A stretch of DNA of 64,000 nucleotides from Azoarcus sp031555955 (GTDB taxonomy: Bacteria > Pseudomonadota > Gammaproteobacteria > Burkholderiales > Rhodocyclaceae), in the NCBI GenBank assembly GCA_031555955.1, contig JAVBTY010000009.1:62001-126000 (forward strand). The letters are read 5' to 3'. This document shows positions 41,723-51,202 of the stretch, piece by piece (position 1 is the stretch's first letter; each line of letters opens with the position of its first letter). Both the position numbers and the translations under genes were made by a program. The notes beneath the pieces are model-generated. The model worked only from the letters and a program-made list of their open reading frames with translations. It was not told where the DNA came from and did not search any database.

Positions 41723-42960
41723 TACGCCCCCTGCTTCCGCCCCGTTTTTGCATTGGCCGCAATCCGCATCCGCAGCGCATTGAGCCGGATAAAACCATGG
41801 GCGTCTTTCTGGTTGTAGGCGCCCTGATCATCCTCAAAGGTGGCGATGGTGGGATCGAACAGCGAATCCGCCTTCGAATCCCGCGCAACCACAATGACAT
41901 TGCCTTTATACAGCTTGATCCGCACCCAGCCATTCGCCGCCTGCTGCGTCGTGTCGATCAGGGCCTGCAGGGCGCGACGCTCGGGGCTCCACCAGTAGCC
42001 GTTATAAATCAGGCTGGCGTAGCGCGGCATGAGGTCGTCCTTGAGGTGTGCGACCTCACGGTCCAGCGTGATCGACTCGATCGCCCGGTGCGCCTTGAGC
42101 AGAATCGTACCTCCGGGGGTTTCGTAGCAGCCGCGGCTCTTCATGCCGACGTAGCGGTTTTCCACCAGATCGAGGCGGCCGATACCGTGCTTCCCGCCGG
42201 TTTCATTAAGCCGGGCCAGCAGCTCATGCGCTTTCATGCGCACGCCATTGATCGAAACCAGATCGCCATGCTCGAATTCGAGATCAAGATATTCGGCGGC
42301 ATCCGGCGCTGCCTCCGGAGAGACGGTCCAGCGCCACATATCTTCTTCTGCTTCGGCAGAGGGGTTTTCGAGGTGACGCCCTTCATAGGAGATATGCAGC
42401 AGATTGGCGTCCATGGAATACGGCGAACCGCCCTGGCGGTGCTTCATCTCAATCGGGATTCCAGCCTTTTCGGCGTAGGCAAGCAGCTTTTCGCGCGACA
42501 GCAGATCCCATTCACGCCACGGAGCGATCACTTTCACATTCGGCATCAGCGCGTAATAACCAAGTTCGAAACGGACCTGGTCGTTACCCTTGCCAGTAGC
42601 GCCGTGCGAAACGGCATCCGCCTGGGTCTGGCGCGCAATCTCGATCTGCCGCCTGGCGATCAGCGGGCGCGCGATCGAGGTGCCAAGCAGATATTCGCCT
42701 TCATAAACGGTATTGGCGCGAAACATTGGAAAGACAAAGTCGCGGACGAATTCCTCACGCAGATCGTCGATGAAAATATTTTCTGCCCTGATACCAGCCT
42801 TGAGCGCTTTCTGGCGCGCGGGTTCAAGTTCCTCGCCCTGCCCGAGGTCGGCGGTGAATGTGACCACCTCGCACCGGTAGGTATCCTGTAGCCACTTGAG
42901 AATAACCGAGGTATCCAGGCCACCCGAGTAGGCAAGCACCACTTTTTTCACGTCGCTCAT
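41722..42960 (-). CDS. argG: Argininosuccinate synthase
   Basis: A 412-residue enzyme joining citrulline and aspartate. The ATP-binding P-loop is AYSGGLDTSVI near the N-terminus; the citrulline/aspartate-binding GATGKGNDQVRFE and the SMDANLLHISYEG segment are present. It lies 23 nt after argF. The three arginine genes argD-argF-argG are transcribed in one direction. Confidence 0.97.
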   Translation of the reverse strand: MSDVKKVVLAYSGGLDTSVILKWLQDTYRCEVVTFTADLGQGEELEPARQKALKAGIRAENIFIDDLREEFVRDFVFPMFRANTVYEGEYLLGTSIARPLIARRQIEIARQTQADAVSHGATGKGNDQVRFELGYYALMPNVKVIAPWREWDLLSREKLLAYAEKAGIPIEMKHRQGGSPYSMDANLLHISYEGRHLENPSAEAEEDMWRWTVSPEAAPDAAEYLDLEFEHGDLVSINGVRMKAHELLARLNETGGKHGIGRLDLVENRYVGMKSRGCYETPGGTILLKAHRAIESITLDREVAHLKDDLMPRYASLIYNGYWWSPERRALQALIDTTQQAANGWVRIKLYKGNVIVVARDSKADSLFDPTIATFEDDQGAYNQKDAHGFIRLNALRMRIAANAKTGRKQGA

Positions 42961-42983
42961 GATTCATCCAGTTCCGTTTCTGT

Positions 42984-43913
42984 TCAGCTTTCGTCCACGC
43001 GCCCGAGCACGAGGTATTCCATCAATGCTTTCTGCACATGCAGGCGGTTTTCCGCCTCATCCCAGACTACCGACTGAGGCCCGTCGATAACTCCGGCAGT
43101 AACCTCTTCGCCCCGGTGCGCCGGCAGGCAATGCATAAAGAGGGCATCCGCACGCGCGACGCCCATCATTTCTTCATCCACGCACCAGTCGGCAAAATCC
43201 TTCTTTCGCGCTTCGTTTTCCGCCTCGAACCCCATCGACGTCCATACGTCAGTGGTCACCAGATCGGCATCACGGCAGGCGTCCATCGGATCAGCAAACT
43301 GCTCAAAGTGCCCGGTTCCATCCAGACCGGTACGTTCAGGTTCCACCTCATACCCGGGCGGCGTCGATACGCGGACATTGAAATCCAGCAGCTCCGCAGC
43401 CTGCAGCCACGTGCTGCACATGTTGTTGGAATCACCAACCCATGCGACCGTTTTGCCCCGGATGCTGCCGCGATGTTCGATGTAGGTAAAAATATCCGCC
43501 AGTATCTGGCAGGGGTGATATTCATTGGTGAGGCCGTTGATAACCGGCACACGCGAATTGCGGGCGAAGCGTTCGATCACATCCTGTTCAAAGGTACGGA
43601 TCATGACGATATCGCTCATGCGCGAAATCACCTGCGCCGCATCTTCGACCGGTTCGCCACGGCCCAGCTGCGAATCGCGCGTATTGAGGTAAATCGCCGA
43701 GCCGCCCAGCTGCTGCATGCCCGCTTCGAACGAGAGGCGCGTGCGTGTGCTCGCCTTTTCGAAAATCATCACCAGGGTGCGATCGAACAATGGATGGTGA
43801 GGTTCATAGCGCTTGAACCTGTCCTTGATCCATTGTGTACGTCCGAACAGATAGCCGTACTCTTCGTACGAAAAATCCCTGAACTGCAGATAATGCCTGA
43901 GCGCGGCGGTCAT
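42984..43913 (-). CDS. argF: Ornithine carbamoyltransferase
   Basis: A 309-residue enzyme. The carbamoyl-phosphate motif is STRTRLSFE, the ornithine-binding loop HCLPAHRGEEV is near the C-terminus, and HPCQILADIFT is present, as in anabolic ArgF. The start overlaps the argD stop by 4 nt (ATGA). Confidence 0.97.
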   Translation of the reverse strand: MTAALRHYLQFRDFSYEEYGYLFGRTQWIKDRFKRYEPHHPLFDRTLVMIFEKASTRTRLSFEAGMQQLGGSAIYLNTRDSQLGRGEPVEDAAQVISRMSDIVMIRTFEQDVIERFARNSRVPVINGLTNEYHPCQILADIFTYIEHRGSIRGKTVAWVGDSNNMCSTWLQAAELLDFNVRVSTPPGYEVEPERTGLDGTGHFEQFADPMDACRDADLVTTDVWTSMGFEAENEARKKDFADWCVDEEMMGVARADALFMHCLPAHRGEEVTAGVIDGPQSVVWDEAENRLHVQKALMEYLVLGRVDES

Positions 43914-45103
43914 GAGCGGGAGTCCCCCCTGGTCCCGGACAGAAAATCGCGGATCAGCGGCGCCAGCGCATCCACCAGCCTCTGCGCATCCGGCAGCGTA
44001 AATATCAAAGGCGGCAGCAGCCGGATAACGCGTTCAGCGGTCACGTTGATCAGCAAACCGTTCGCCAGCGCAGTCGCGACCAGATCGCCGCAGGGGCGGT
44101 CGAGTTCAATGCCGATCATCAGCCCACGGCCACGGATATCGATTACTCCGGCAACTCCGGCAAACGCCTTGCCCAGACCAGTACGGATCGCATCGCCGGT
44201 GCGCACCGCGTTATCGAGCAGCCCCTCATCGGCGATGGCATCCAGGGTTGCAAGCGCGGCGGCGCACGCAAGAGGATTACCGCCAAACGTGCTGCCGTGG
44301 TTCCCGATGCCGAACAGCCCCGCCGCTGCTCCCGCAGCCACACAGGCTCCGACCGGCACCCCGGATCCCAGCCCCTTGGCCAGCGTCATGACATCCGGCC
44401 GGATCCCGGCATGCTGCCAGCCGAACCATTTCCCGGTACGGCCCAAGCCACACTGCACCTCGTCGCACACCAGAAGCCAGCCGCATTCATCGCACAGCTG
44501 ACGCAATTCGCGCAGGAAAGGCTCATCAGCAGAATTGACGCCGCCTTCTCCCTGAATCACTTCCAGCATGACTGCAACCACATTGTGGTTGTGGCTGGCG
44601 ATCTGCCGGATCGCGTCGATATTTCTGTACGGCACCCTCAGGAATCCCGCGACCAGCGGTTCAAAGCCCGCCTGGGCCTTACGGTTACCCGTAGCCGAGA
44701 GCGTTGCCAGCGTCCGCCCATGGAAAGCGTTTTCCATCACAACAATCGTTGGCTGCGCAACGCCCTTGCGGTGGCCATGGAAGCGGGCAAGCTTGATGGC
44801 GGCCTCATTCGCCTCGCACCCGGAATTGCAGAGAAAAACCTCCTCCATTCCAGACAGCGCGGCAATCCGGTCGGCAAGACGCTCCTGCAACGGGATACGG
44901 TACAGATTCGACGTATGCAGCACTCTTGCGGCCTGTTCGGCGATCGCCCGCACCAAGTGCGGGTGAGCGTGTCCAAGCGTTGAAACGGCAATCCCGGAAA
45001 GCGCATCGAGATAACGCCTGCCGGTTTCGTCGTAAAGCCATACGCCATCCCCGTGTGTAAAAGACACGGGAAGCCGGGCGTAGGTGTTCATGACATGGGA
45101 CAT
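43910..45103 (-). CDS. argD: Acetylornithine aminotransferase
   Basis: A 397-residue class III PLP aminotransferase. CDEVQCGLGRTGKWFGWQ carries the PLP-ring Asp, and the Schiff-base Lys is in MTLAKGLGSGVPVGA. The N-terminus MSHVMNTYARLPV matches betaproteobacterial ArgD/ArgD-like enzymes, which may also act as succinyldiaminopimelate aminotransferase. The ribosome binding site is weak. An intrinsic terminator sits 27 nt upstream of the start codon in the leader. Confidence 0.96.
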   Translation of the reverse strand: MSHVMNTYARLPVSFTHGDGVWLYDETGRRYLDALSGIAVSTLGHAHPHLVRAIAEQAARVLHTSNLYRIPLQERLADRIAALSGMEEVFLCNSGCEANEAAIKLARFHGHRKGVAQPTIVVMENAFHGRTLATLSATGNRKAQAGFEPLVAGFLRVPYRNIDAIRQIASHNHNVVAVMLEVIQGEGGVNSADEPFLRELRQLCDECGWLLVCDEVQCGLGRTGKWFGWQHAGIRPDVMTLAKGLGSGVPVGACVAAGAAAGLFGIGNHGSTFGGNPLACAAALATLDAIADEGLLDNAVRTGDAIRTGLGKAFAGVAGVIDIRGRGLMIGIELDRPCGDLVATALANGLLINVTAERVIRLLPPLIFTLPDAQRLVDALAPLIRDFLSGTRGDSRS

Positions 45104-45129
45104 GGATGAATCCAGTCAAAACGGAACTG

Positions 45130-45161
45130 AAAAACGCGCACGGCGGCAAAGGCCGCCGTGC
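45130..45161 (-). terminator. Intrinsic terminator in the argD leader (possible attenuator)
   Basis: GCACGGCGGC (45138-45147) pairs perfectly with GCCGCCGTGC (45152-45161) around AAAG. On the minus strand three bases later comes TTTTT (45134-45130). Termination here would stop transcription before argD. No terminator-grade U-run exists on the plus strand. Confidence 0.7.
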
Positions 45162-45247
45162 AGGAAATCAGGTTTTCTTTTTAATGTTAAGCCAAAACGG
45201 GAAGAAATGTAAGCTCGCCCGAAACAGGCGCATGCCGGGCAGCTTTC

Positions 45248-45256
45248 TGCTAGAAT
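45248..45256 (+). promoter_or_regulatory. Extended -10 promoter of the DUF3579 gene
   Basis: TGCTAGAAT has the TGn extension joined to TAGAAT, 83 nt upstream of the DUF3579 start. There is no recognisable -35, as is common for extended -10 promoters. Confidence 0.5.
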
Positions 45257-45339
45257 CCGCACCCATTTCGTGCAGCGCCAGTCAATCAGATATATCACTA
45301 ACAAACAAGCCGCACGCCACAGCCGCCAAGGCATGACAT

Positions 45340-45624
45340 ATGAATCAAAACATAGAAAGCTTTGTCATCGTCGGGGTTACACAGGAGGGGAAAAAGTTCC
45401 GTCCCAGCGACTGGGCGGACCGCCTGTGCGGCACCATGTCGGCTTTCGGATCTGATCACCGGATGATGTACTCCCCTTACGTCCGCCCCGGCAGCACCGA
45501 AAAAGGGGAAAAGACGGTTATCGTCGATGCGCGGCTTTATGATATCGAGCCGCTCGCATACAAGTTTCTTGTCCACTTTGCTGCCGATAACAATCTCCGG
45601 GTAGACAAGACAGAAAATCCATAA
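45340..45624 (+). CDS. DUF3579 domain protein
   Basis: A 94-residue protein whose pattern FVIVGVTQEGKKFRPSDWAD and CGTMSAFG, then YSPYVRPG, matches DUF3579, a small family concentrated in betaproteobacteria with no known biochemical role. It has no signal peptide or membrane segment. It is monocistronic: a promoter lies upstream and a bidirectional terminator directly downstream, facing rpsT. Confidence 0.88.
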   Translation: MNQNIESFVIVGVTQEGKKFRPSDWADRLCGTMSAFGSDHRMMYSPYVRPGSTEKGEKTVIVDARLYDIEPLAYKFLVHFAADNNLRVDKTENP

Positions 45625-45645
45625 TTCAGGATTCCCGGCGCACAA

Positions 45646-45672
45646 AAAAGCGGCTCTCCTGGAGCCGCTTTT
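45646..45672. terminator. Bidirectional terminator between the DUF3579 gene and rpsT
   Basis: AAAAGCGGCTC (45646-45656) and GAGCCGCTTTT (45662-45672) form an 11-bp stem with a 5-nt loop and A/T runs on both flanks, serving both converging genes. Confidence 0.9.
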
Positions 45673-45693
45673 CACACCTTCTGCCTGATCCGC

Positions 45694-45960
45694 TCAGCCT
45701 GCCATTGCTTTTACTGCGGCAGACAGACGGCTCTTGTGGCGGGCGGCCTTGTTTTTGTGAATGATGTTCTTGTCGGCAATGCTGTCGATGGTGCTCATCG
45801 AAGCACGGAAAACGGTTTGCGCCGCCGGCTTGTCGCCACCCGCGACAGCCTTGCGCACGGCCTTGATCGCAGTCCGCAGGCGCGAACGCAGGCTGGCGTT
45901 ATGGGCGCGGGCCTTGGTCGCCTGGCGGGCACGTTTGCGGGCTTGTGCCGAATTGGCCAT
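45694..45960 (-). CDS. rpsT: 30S ribosomal protein S20
   Basis: An 88-residue basic protein with the S20 pattern MANSAQARKRARQ, then RSRLRTAIKAVRKAV and the C-terminal KAARHKSRLSAAVKAM. It binds 16S rRNA early in 30S assembly. It has its own promoter (46033-46005) and shares a terminator with the converging DUF3579 gene. It is divergent from murJ, a common arrangement. Confidence 0.97.
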   Translation of the reverse strand: MANSAQARKRARQATKARAHNASLRSRLRTAIKAVRKAVAGGDKPAAQTVFRASMSTIDSIADKNIIHKNKAARHKSRLSAAVKAMAG

Positions 45961-46004
45961 AAATATGCTTCCTGTCTGGTTTTCGTTTGTAGAAAGCGCA
46001 GAAT

Positions 46005-46033
46005 TCTATTCACTTGCACCAAAAATTGCAAGC
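46005..46033 (-). promoter_or_regulatory. rpsT: Sigma70 promoter of rpsT
   Basis: Read on the minus strand, TTGCAA (46033-46028) and TAGAAT (46010-46005) are separated by exactly 17 nt. The -10 is 45 nt upstream of the rpsT start codon. Confidence 0.75.
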
Positions 46034-46135
46034 AGGCGGTTTCCCTTTCCGTGCGCCGACAGAATGCTGATTTCCTCTGCCATCCGCCAGCCCGCTATCA
46101 TGCGGCCCTTTCATCCACTATCCACAGCACCCTGC

Positions 46136-47674
46136 ATGAATCTGCTGCGCGCCCTGGCCACTGTCAGCGGCATGACCCTGATTTCCCGCATTCTGGGCTT
46201 TATCCGGGATTTCATCATTGCCCGGGCCTTTGGCGCCGGCATGGCGACGGACGCCTTTTTCGTCGCCTTCCGTCTGCCCAACCTGCTGCGCCGCCTGTTT
46301 GCCGAGGGCGCATTTTCCCAGGCTTTCGTGCCCATTCTGGCGGAATATAAAAACCGTCAGGGGGACGAAGCCACACACCTGCTCATCGATCGTGTCGCCA
46401 CGCTGCTCGGGCTTGCGGTTACCGCCGTATCCGCGCTCGGAATGCTGGCCGCACCGCTCATCATCTATATCTCCGCCCCCGGCTTCGCCAGCGAGCCCGA
46501 CAAGTTCGCCCTCACAGTCGAACTGACCCGCATCACCTTTCCCTACATCCTCTTCATGGCGCTGGTGGCCCTCGCCGGCGGTATTCTCAACACCTGGAGC
46601 CGCTTTGCGGTTCCCGCCCTGACCCCCGCGCTGCTCAATCTGTCATTCATCGGCATGGCGCTGTTCGCCGCCCCCTGGTTCGATCCACCCGTACTGGCGC
46701 TGGCCTGGGCGGTGCTCCTCGGCGGCGTGCTGCAACTGGCGCTGCAGTTACCGGCGCTGAGACGGATTGGAATGTGCCCGCGCTTCAGCATCGATTTTTC
46801 CGATCCCGGCGTGCGGCGCATTCTTAAACTGATGGCCCCTGCCCTGCTGGGCGTTTCTGTCAGCCAGATTTCTCTGCTTATCAACACCGTTTTCGCCTCG
46901 TTTCTTGAGAGCGGCAGCGTTTCCTGGCTCTACTACGCCGACCGGCTGATGGAATTCCCGGCTGCGCTGCTTGGCGCGGCGCTGGGCACCATTCTGCTGC
47001 CCAGTCTGGCAAAACTGCATGCAGAAAGCAGGCCGGAGGATTTTTCTTCGCTGCTGGACTGGGGGCTGCGCCTGACCCTGCTGCTCACCCTGCCCGCGGC
47101 GCTGGCCCTGGCGCTGCTTGCCGTGCCGCTCATCGCCACGCTGTTCCAGTACGGCGCCTTTTCGGATTCCGATGCGCTGCACACCCGCGAAGCGCTCATT
47201 GCCTACAGCATTGGTCTGTGCGGCCTCATCCTGGTCAAGGTGCTCGCGCCCGGTTTTTACGCACGCCAGGATATCCGCACTCCCGTGAAAATCGCGCTAA
47301 TAACCCTGTTCACAACCCAGCTGCTGAACCTTGCTTTCATCATCCCACTACGCCACGCAGGATTGGCGCTAGCCATTTCGCTGGCTTCCTGCCTCAACGC
47401 CGCGCTGCTTTACCATGGCCTGCGCCGCCGCGGAATCTATTCGCCGCAGCCCGGCTGGCGTCCGTTCAGTATGAAACTCTTCATCGCCCTAGCAGTCATG
47501 GGCGGAGTACTCTGGTTTGCCTCTGGAACGGAAGCAGCCTGGCTCGCCGAAAATGGCGTAGCGCGCATACTCCGGCTGTCCGGCATCATCATCGCTGGGG
47601 CCACCAGTTATTTCGCCACACTTTTCATACTCGGTTTCCGTCCCCGCGATTTCCGCCGCCGGGCAGCCGACTGA
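46136..47674 (+). CDS. murJ: Lipid II flippase MurJ
   Basis: A 512-residue membrane protein with about 14 hydrophobic segments. The N-terminal MTLISRILGFIRDFIIARAF and DAFFVAFRLPNLLRRLFAEGA are diagnostic of MurJ/MviN; the arginines in this region line the central cavity. It flips lipid II across the inner membrane for peptidoglycan synthesis. The ATG at 46136 gives the family N-terminus (MNLLRALATVSGMTL); the longer open frame upstream runs through the rpsT region. Confidence 0.96.
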   Translation: MNLLRALATVSGMTLISRILGFIRDFIIARAFGAGMATDAFFVAFRLPNLLRRLFAEGAFSQAFVPILAEYKNRQGDEATHLLIDRVATLLGLAVTAVSALGMLAAPLIIYISAPGFASEPDKFALTVELTRITFPYILFMALVALAGGILNTWSRFAVPALTPALLNLSFIGMALFAAPWFDPPVLALAWAVLLGGVLQLALQLPALRRIGMCPRFSIDFSDPGVRRILKLMAPALLGVSVSQISLLINTVFASFLESGSVSWLYYADRLMEFPAALLGAALGTILLPSLAKLHAESRPEDFSSLLDWGLRLTLLLTLPAALALALLAVPLIATLFQYGAFSDSDALHTREALIAYSIGLCGLILVKVLAPGFYARQDIRTPVKIALITLFTTQLLNLAFIIPLRHAGLALAISLASCLNAALLYHGLRRRGIYSPQPGWRPFSMKLFIALAVMGGVLWFASGTEAAWLAENGVARILRLSGIIIAGATSYFATLFILGFRPRDFRRRAAD

Positions 47675-47738
47675 AACCACCCCGCCCGCCTGACGGTAAA
47701 ATGCCCGCTCCAGTATCTGCACACAGGAGACTGACGGC

Positions 47739-48362
47739 ATGATCCTCAGCAGCCAAAGCTTTGCCAATGGCGCCGCGATTCCGGGTGAATTTGCTTTCTG
47801 TGTTCCCGCGGTGGAAGGCCACGTCTGCCTCGGCGGCAACCGCAATCCCCATCTGGCGTGGTCGGATGCGCCCCCGGGAACACGCTCTTTCGTCCTGATC
47901 TGCCACGATCCGGATGTTCCCAGCCGTGGCGACGACGTTAACAAGGAAGGCTGCAGCGTTCCCGCCAGCCTGCCGCGCGTGGACTTTTTCCACTGGGTGC
48001 TGGTCGACCTGCCCGCCAGCCAGCATGAAATCGCCGCTGGCAGTTTTTCCACCGAAGTCACGCCTGGCGGGAAACCCGGTTCCGATACACCATCCGGCGT
48101 CCGCCAGGGACTGAACGACTACACCGTCTGGTTCGCCGCTGACGAAACCATGCACGGCGACTATTACGGTTACGACGGCCCCTGCCCGCCGTGGAACGAC
48201 GAGCGGCTTCACCGTTACATTTTCACCCTGTACGCGCTGGATATCGCACGCTGCCCGTCAGAAGGCCGGTTTGGCGGCAACGATGTGCGTCAGGCCATCG
48301 CTGGCCACGTTCTGGGCAAGGCGGAGATCACCGGCACTTACAGCTGCGCCTCCGCAAAATAA
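47739..48362 (+). CDS. YbhB/YbcL-family PEBP-like protein
   Basis: A 207-residue phosphatidylethanolamine-binding protein homologue. The central CBR1 region is seen as SFVLICHDPDVPSRGD, and the ligand pocket His and WVLVDLP follow. Near the C-terminus come GYDGPCPP and HRYIFTLYALD, typical of the bacterial YbhB/YbcL group. The cellular role of these proteins is poorly known. AGGAG lies 9 nt before the ATG. It starts 64 nt after murJ. Confidence 0.92.
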   Translation: MILSSQSFANGAAIPGEFAFCVPAVEGHVCLGGNRNPHLAWSDAPPGTRSFVLICHDPDVPSRGDDVNKEGCSVPASLPRVDFFHWVLVDLPASQHEIAAGSFSTEVTPGGKPGSDTPSGVRQGLNDYTVWFAADETMHGDYYGYDGPCPPWNDERLHRYIFTLYALDIARCPSEGRFGGNDVRQAIAGHVLGKAEITGTYSCASAK

Positions 48363-48384
48363 ATTCGGGCTGCAGAAACAGATC

Positions 48385-48410
48385 GGCCCGCCCCGGAACC
48401 GGGACGGGCC
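48385..48410. other. GC-rich hairpin between the convergent PEBP and lpd genes
   Basis: A 12-bp stem with one mismatch (arms 48385-48396 and 48399-48410) lies in the 76-nt convergent gap. The position suits a terminator for both genes, but there is no U-run on either strand. Confidence 0.4.
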
Positions 48411-48438
48411 ACCGCGTCAGGGCCGGATGGCCCGGCGC

Positions 48439-49863
48439 TCAGAAATGCAGCGGACGCTTGTCCACCGCCAGCGCCGCCTCGTGCATCACCTCGGACAGGG
48501 TCGGATGCGCGTGGCAGATACGGGCGATGTCTTCGCTGCTGGATGCAAATTCCATCGCCACCACCGCTTCCGCGATCAGTTCGGAAGCATTGGCGCCGAT
48601 GACGTGTACACCCAGAATCCGGTCTGTCGCCGCATCGGCGAGCATCTTGACAAAGCCGGTCGGGTCGCCCATGCCCAGCGCACGCCCGTTGGCAAGGAAA
48701 GGAATCTTCCCTGCCTTGTAGGCCACGCCTTCCGCCTTGAGCTGCTGCTCGGTCTTGCCCACCCAGGCGATTTCCGGGCTGGTATAGATCACCCACGGCA
48801 CGGTGTCGAAATTGCAGTGTCCCGCCTGGCCCGCGATCATTTCCGCGACCATGACACCCTCTTCCATCGCCTTGTGCGCCAGCATCGGGCCGCGCACGAC
48901 ATCACCCACCGCCCACACGCCGGGCAGATTGGTGCGGCAGTGCGCATCTACCTCGATCTGCGTGCGTTCGTTGAGCTTCAGCCCCACCGCCTCCGCGTTA
49001 AGCCCTTCTGTATTGGGAACCCGGCCCACGGAAACAATCAGGCGATCCGCTTCGAGCTTGCGCTCCGCGCCCTCCTTGTCCCTGTAGGCGACGGTCACCC
49101 CCTTTTTGCCAACCTTGACTTCGCCGATGCTCACGCCCAGTTCGAATTTGAGGCCCTGCTTCGTGAACAGCTTCTGGGCTTCTTTGGCGATATCCTGATC
49201 CGCCGCCGCAAGAAAGTCGGGCAGGGCTTCAAGCACGGTTACATCCGCTCCAAGGCGGCGCCACACCGATCCCATTTCAAGCCCGATCACGCCCGCGCCG
49301 ATCACCGCCAGCTTCTTCGGCACGCTGTCGATGTCAAGCGCGCCGGTGTTGTCGCAGACAATCCGGTTATCGACCGGCACGCCCGGAAGATGGCGCGCCC
49401 TGGAGCCGGTGGCGACGATCACCTGCCTGGCGGTAACCGTTTCCTCGCCCACCCGGATCTGCCAGCCGTCCGGCGTCTGCGCGACAAAGCTGCCGTGCCC
49501 GTCAAGCTGCGTAACCTTGTTCTTTTTGAACAGCCCCTTGATGCCGCCGGTCAGCTGGTCGACGATGCCGTTCTTGCGCGCCAGCATCTTGTCTACATTG
49601 ATCTTCGGCGCGCCAACCTCGATGCCCTGCCCGGCGAATGCATGCCCTGCTTCCTCGAACAGGTGCGAGGGATGCAGCAGCGCCTTGGACGGAATGCACC
49701 CTACGTTGAGGCAGGTTCCCCCCAGGCGCGGCTCCCCTTTCGGATCGGCATAAGGGTTGGATTCGCAGCAGGCCGTTTTGAGACCCAGCTGGGCGGCGCG
49801 GATTGCCGCCACGTAGCCGCCGGGGCCGCCGCCGATCACCAGGACGTCGAATTGTTTGCTCAT
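48439..49863 (-). CDS. lpd: Dihydrolipoyl dehydrogenase (E3)
   Basis: A 474-residue flavoprotein with the FAD motif GGGPGGYVAAIRAAQ, the redox-active disulfide GGTCLNVGCIPSK (Cys51, Cys56), an NAD-binding GAGVIGLEMGS, and the catalytic CHAHPTLSE near the C-terminus. It reoxidises the lipoyl group of 2-oxoglutarate dehydrogenase and possibly pyruvate dehydrogenase. It closes the sucA-sucB-lpd unit, 81 nt after sucB. Confidence 0.97.
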   Translation of the reverse strand: MSKQFDVLVIGGGPGGYVAAIRAAQLGLKTACCESNPYADPKGEPRLGGTCLNVGCIPSKALLHPSHLFEEAGHAFAGQGIEVGAPKINVDKMLARKNGIVDQLTGGIKGLFKKNKVTQLDGHGSFVAQTPDGWQIRVGEETVTARQVIVATGSRARHLPGVPVDNRIVCDNTGALDIDSVPKKLAVIGAGVIGLEMGSVWRRLGADVTVLEALPDFLAAADQDIAKEAQKLFTKQGLKFELGVSIGEVKVGKKGVTVAYRDKEGAERKLEADRLIVSVGRVPNTEGLNAEAVGLKLNERTQIEVDAHCRTNLPGVWAVGDVVRGPMLAHKAMEEGVMVAEMIAGQAGHCNFDTVPWVIYTSPEIAWVGKTEQQLKAEGVAYKAGKIPFLANGRALGMGDPTGFVKMLADAATDRILGVHVIGANASELIAEAVVAMEFASSSEDIARICHAHPTLSEVMHEAALAVDKRPLHF

Positions 49864-49944
49864 GTATGGCTCCAGAAAAGGATGCGGCGCGAAGCCCGCG
49901 CGCGGGCCACAGGCGGCTGCGCGCGGGGGCTTCCTGGCCGGTGC

Positions 49945-51132
49945 TTATACGTCGAGGATGAGGCGGGCCGGATCTTCCAGCTCGGCCTTCATCGCCACCA
50001 GGCCAAGCACCGCTTCACGGCCATCGATGATGCGATGATCGTAGGACATCGCCAGATAGTTGATCGGGCGGATCACCACCTGGCCGTTCTCGGCCACCGG
50101 ACGATCCTTGGTCGCGTGGATACCCAGAATCGCCGACTGCGGCGGATTGATGATCGGCGTTGACAGCATGGATCCGAACACGCCGCCGTTGGAAATCGAG
50201 AACGTGCCGCCGGTGAGTTCTTCCAGCGACAGTTTGCCGTTTTTGGCTTTTTCGCCAAATTCAGCGATTTTCTTCTCGATATCGGCGACCGACATCTGGT
50301 CCGCATCGCGCAGGATCGGCACCACCAGGCCACGCGGCGAACCAACCGCAATGCCGATATCAACGTAGCCGTGATAAACGATGTCGTTGCCATCGACCGA
50401 GGCATTCAGGATCGGATAACGCTTCAGCGCGGTAACCGCCGCCTTGACGAAGAAGCCCATGAAGCCGAGGCGCACGCCGTGGGCCTTCTCGAACTTGTCC
50501 CCGTACTGTTTGCGCAGCGCCATCACCGGCGCCATGTTGACCTCGTTGAACGTGGTCAGGATGGCGTTTTCATTTTTCGACTGGAGCAGGCGTTCGGCGA
50601 TACGGGCGCGCAGCCGCGTCATCGGCACGCGCTCTTCCGCGCGCTCACCGCCAGCAACCGCAGCCGCGGCAACGGCGGCTGCCCTGGGCTGGGCGGCAGC
50701 GACCGCATCTTCCTTGGTAACCCGGCCGCCACGGCCGGTTCCGGCGACGCTGGCCGCAGCCACACCTTTTTCTTCCAGAATCTTGCGCGCGGCGGGGCTG
50801 GCCGCGCCCACCGCAGGCTGCTGCGGAGCAGGCGCGGAAACCGCCGCCGGTGCGGGCGCGGCGGCGGCCTTGGCACCCCCGGCCGCAGCTTTCGCCTCGG
50901 TATCGATCTGCGCGATCAGTTCTCCCGATGCCACCGTGCCGCCATTACCCTTGATGATTTTGACCAGCACGCCATCCGCCGGCGCGGGGGTTTCGAGCAC
51001 AACCTTGTCAGTTTCGATATCGATCAGATTCTCATCGCGCGTCACCGCGTCACCTTCCTTTTTATGCCACGAAATCAGCGTGGCCTCGGAAACGGACTCG
51101 GACAGTTGCGGCACTTTCACTTCGATCAGCAT
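49945..51132 (-). CDS. sucB: 2-oxoglutarate dehydrogenase E2, dihydrolipoyl succinyltransferase
   Basis: A 395-residue protein with one lipoyl domain (lipoyl-Lys43 in IETDKVVLE), a peripheral-subunit-binding domain around SPAARKILEEKGV near residues 110-150, and a catalytic domain ending in YDHRIIDGREAV, with the catalytic His and Asp. Ala/Pro linkers separate the domains. I chose the ATG at 51132, with GGGAGAA 7 nt upstream and a start MLIEVKVPQLSESV typical of SucB. It follows sucA by 70 nt. Confidence 0.97.
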   Translation of the reverse strand: MLIEVKVPQLSESVSEATLISWHKKEGDAVTRDENLIDIETDKVVLETPAPADGVLVKIIKGNGGTVASGELIAQIDTEAKAAAGGAKAAAAPAPAAVSAPAPQQPAVGAASPAARKILEEKGVAAASVAGTGRGGRVTKEDAVAAAQPRAAAVAAAAVAGGERAEERVPMTRLRARIAERLLQSKNENAILTTFNEVNMAPVMALRKQYGDKFEKAHGVRLGFMGFFVKAAVTALKRYPILNASVDGNDIVYHGYVDIGIAVGSPRGLVVPILRDADQMSVADIEKKIAEFGEKAKNGKLSLEELTGGTFSISNGGVFGSMLSTPIINPPQSAILGIHATKDRPVAENGQVVIRPINYLAMSYDHRIIDGREAVLGLVAMKAELEDPARLILDV

Positions 51133-51202
51133 GAATGGGTTCTCCCGTATTCGTTGAATCCTGTATTCCCGGCGGCACGCCATGCGTCCGCCGGTTCTCC
51201 CG

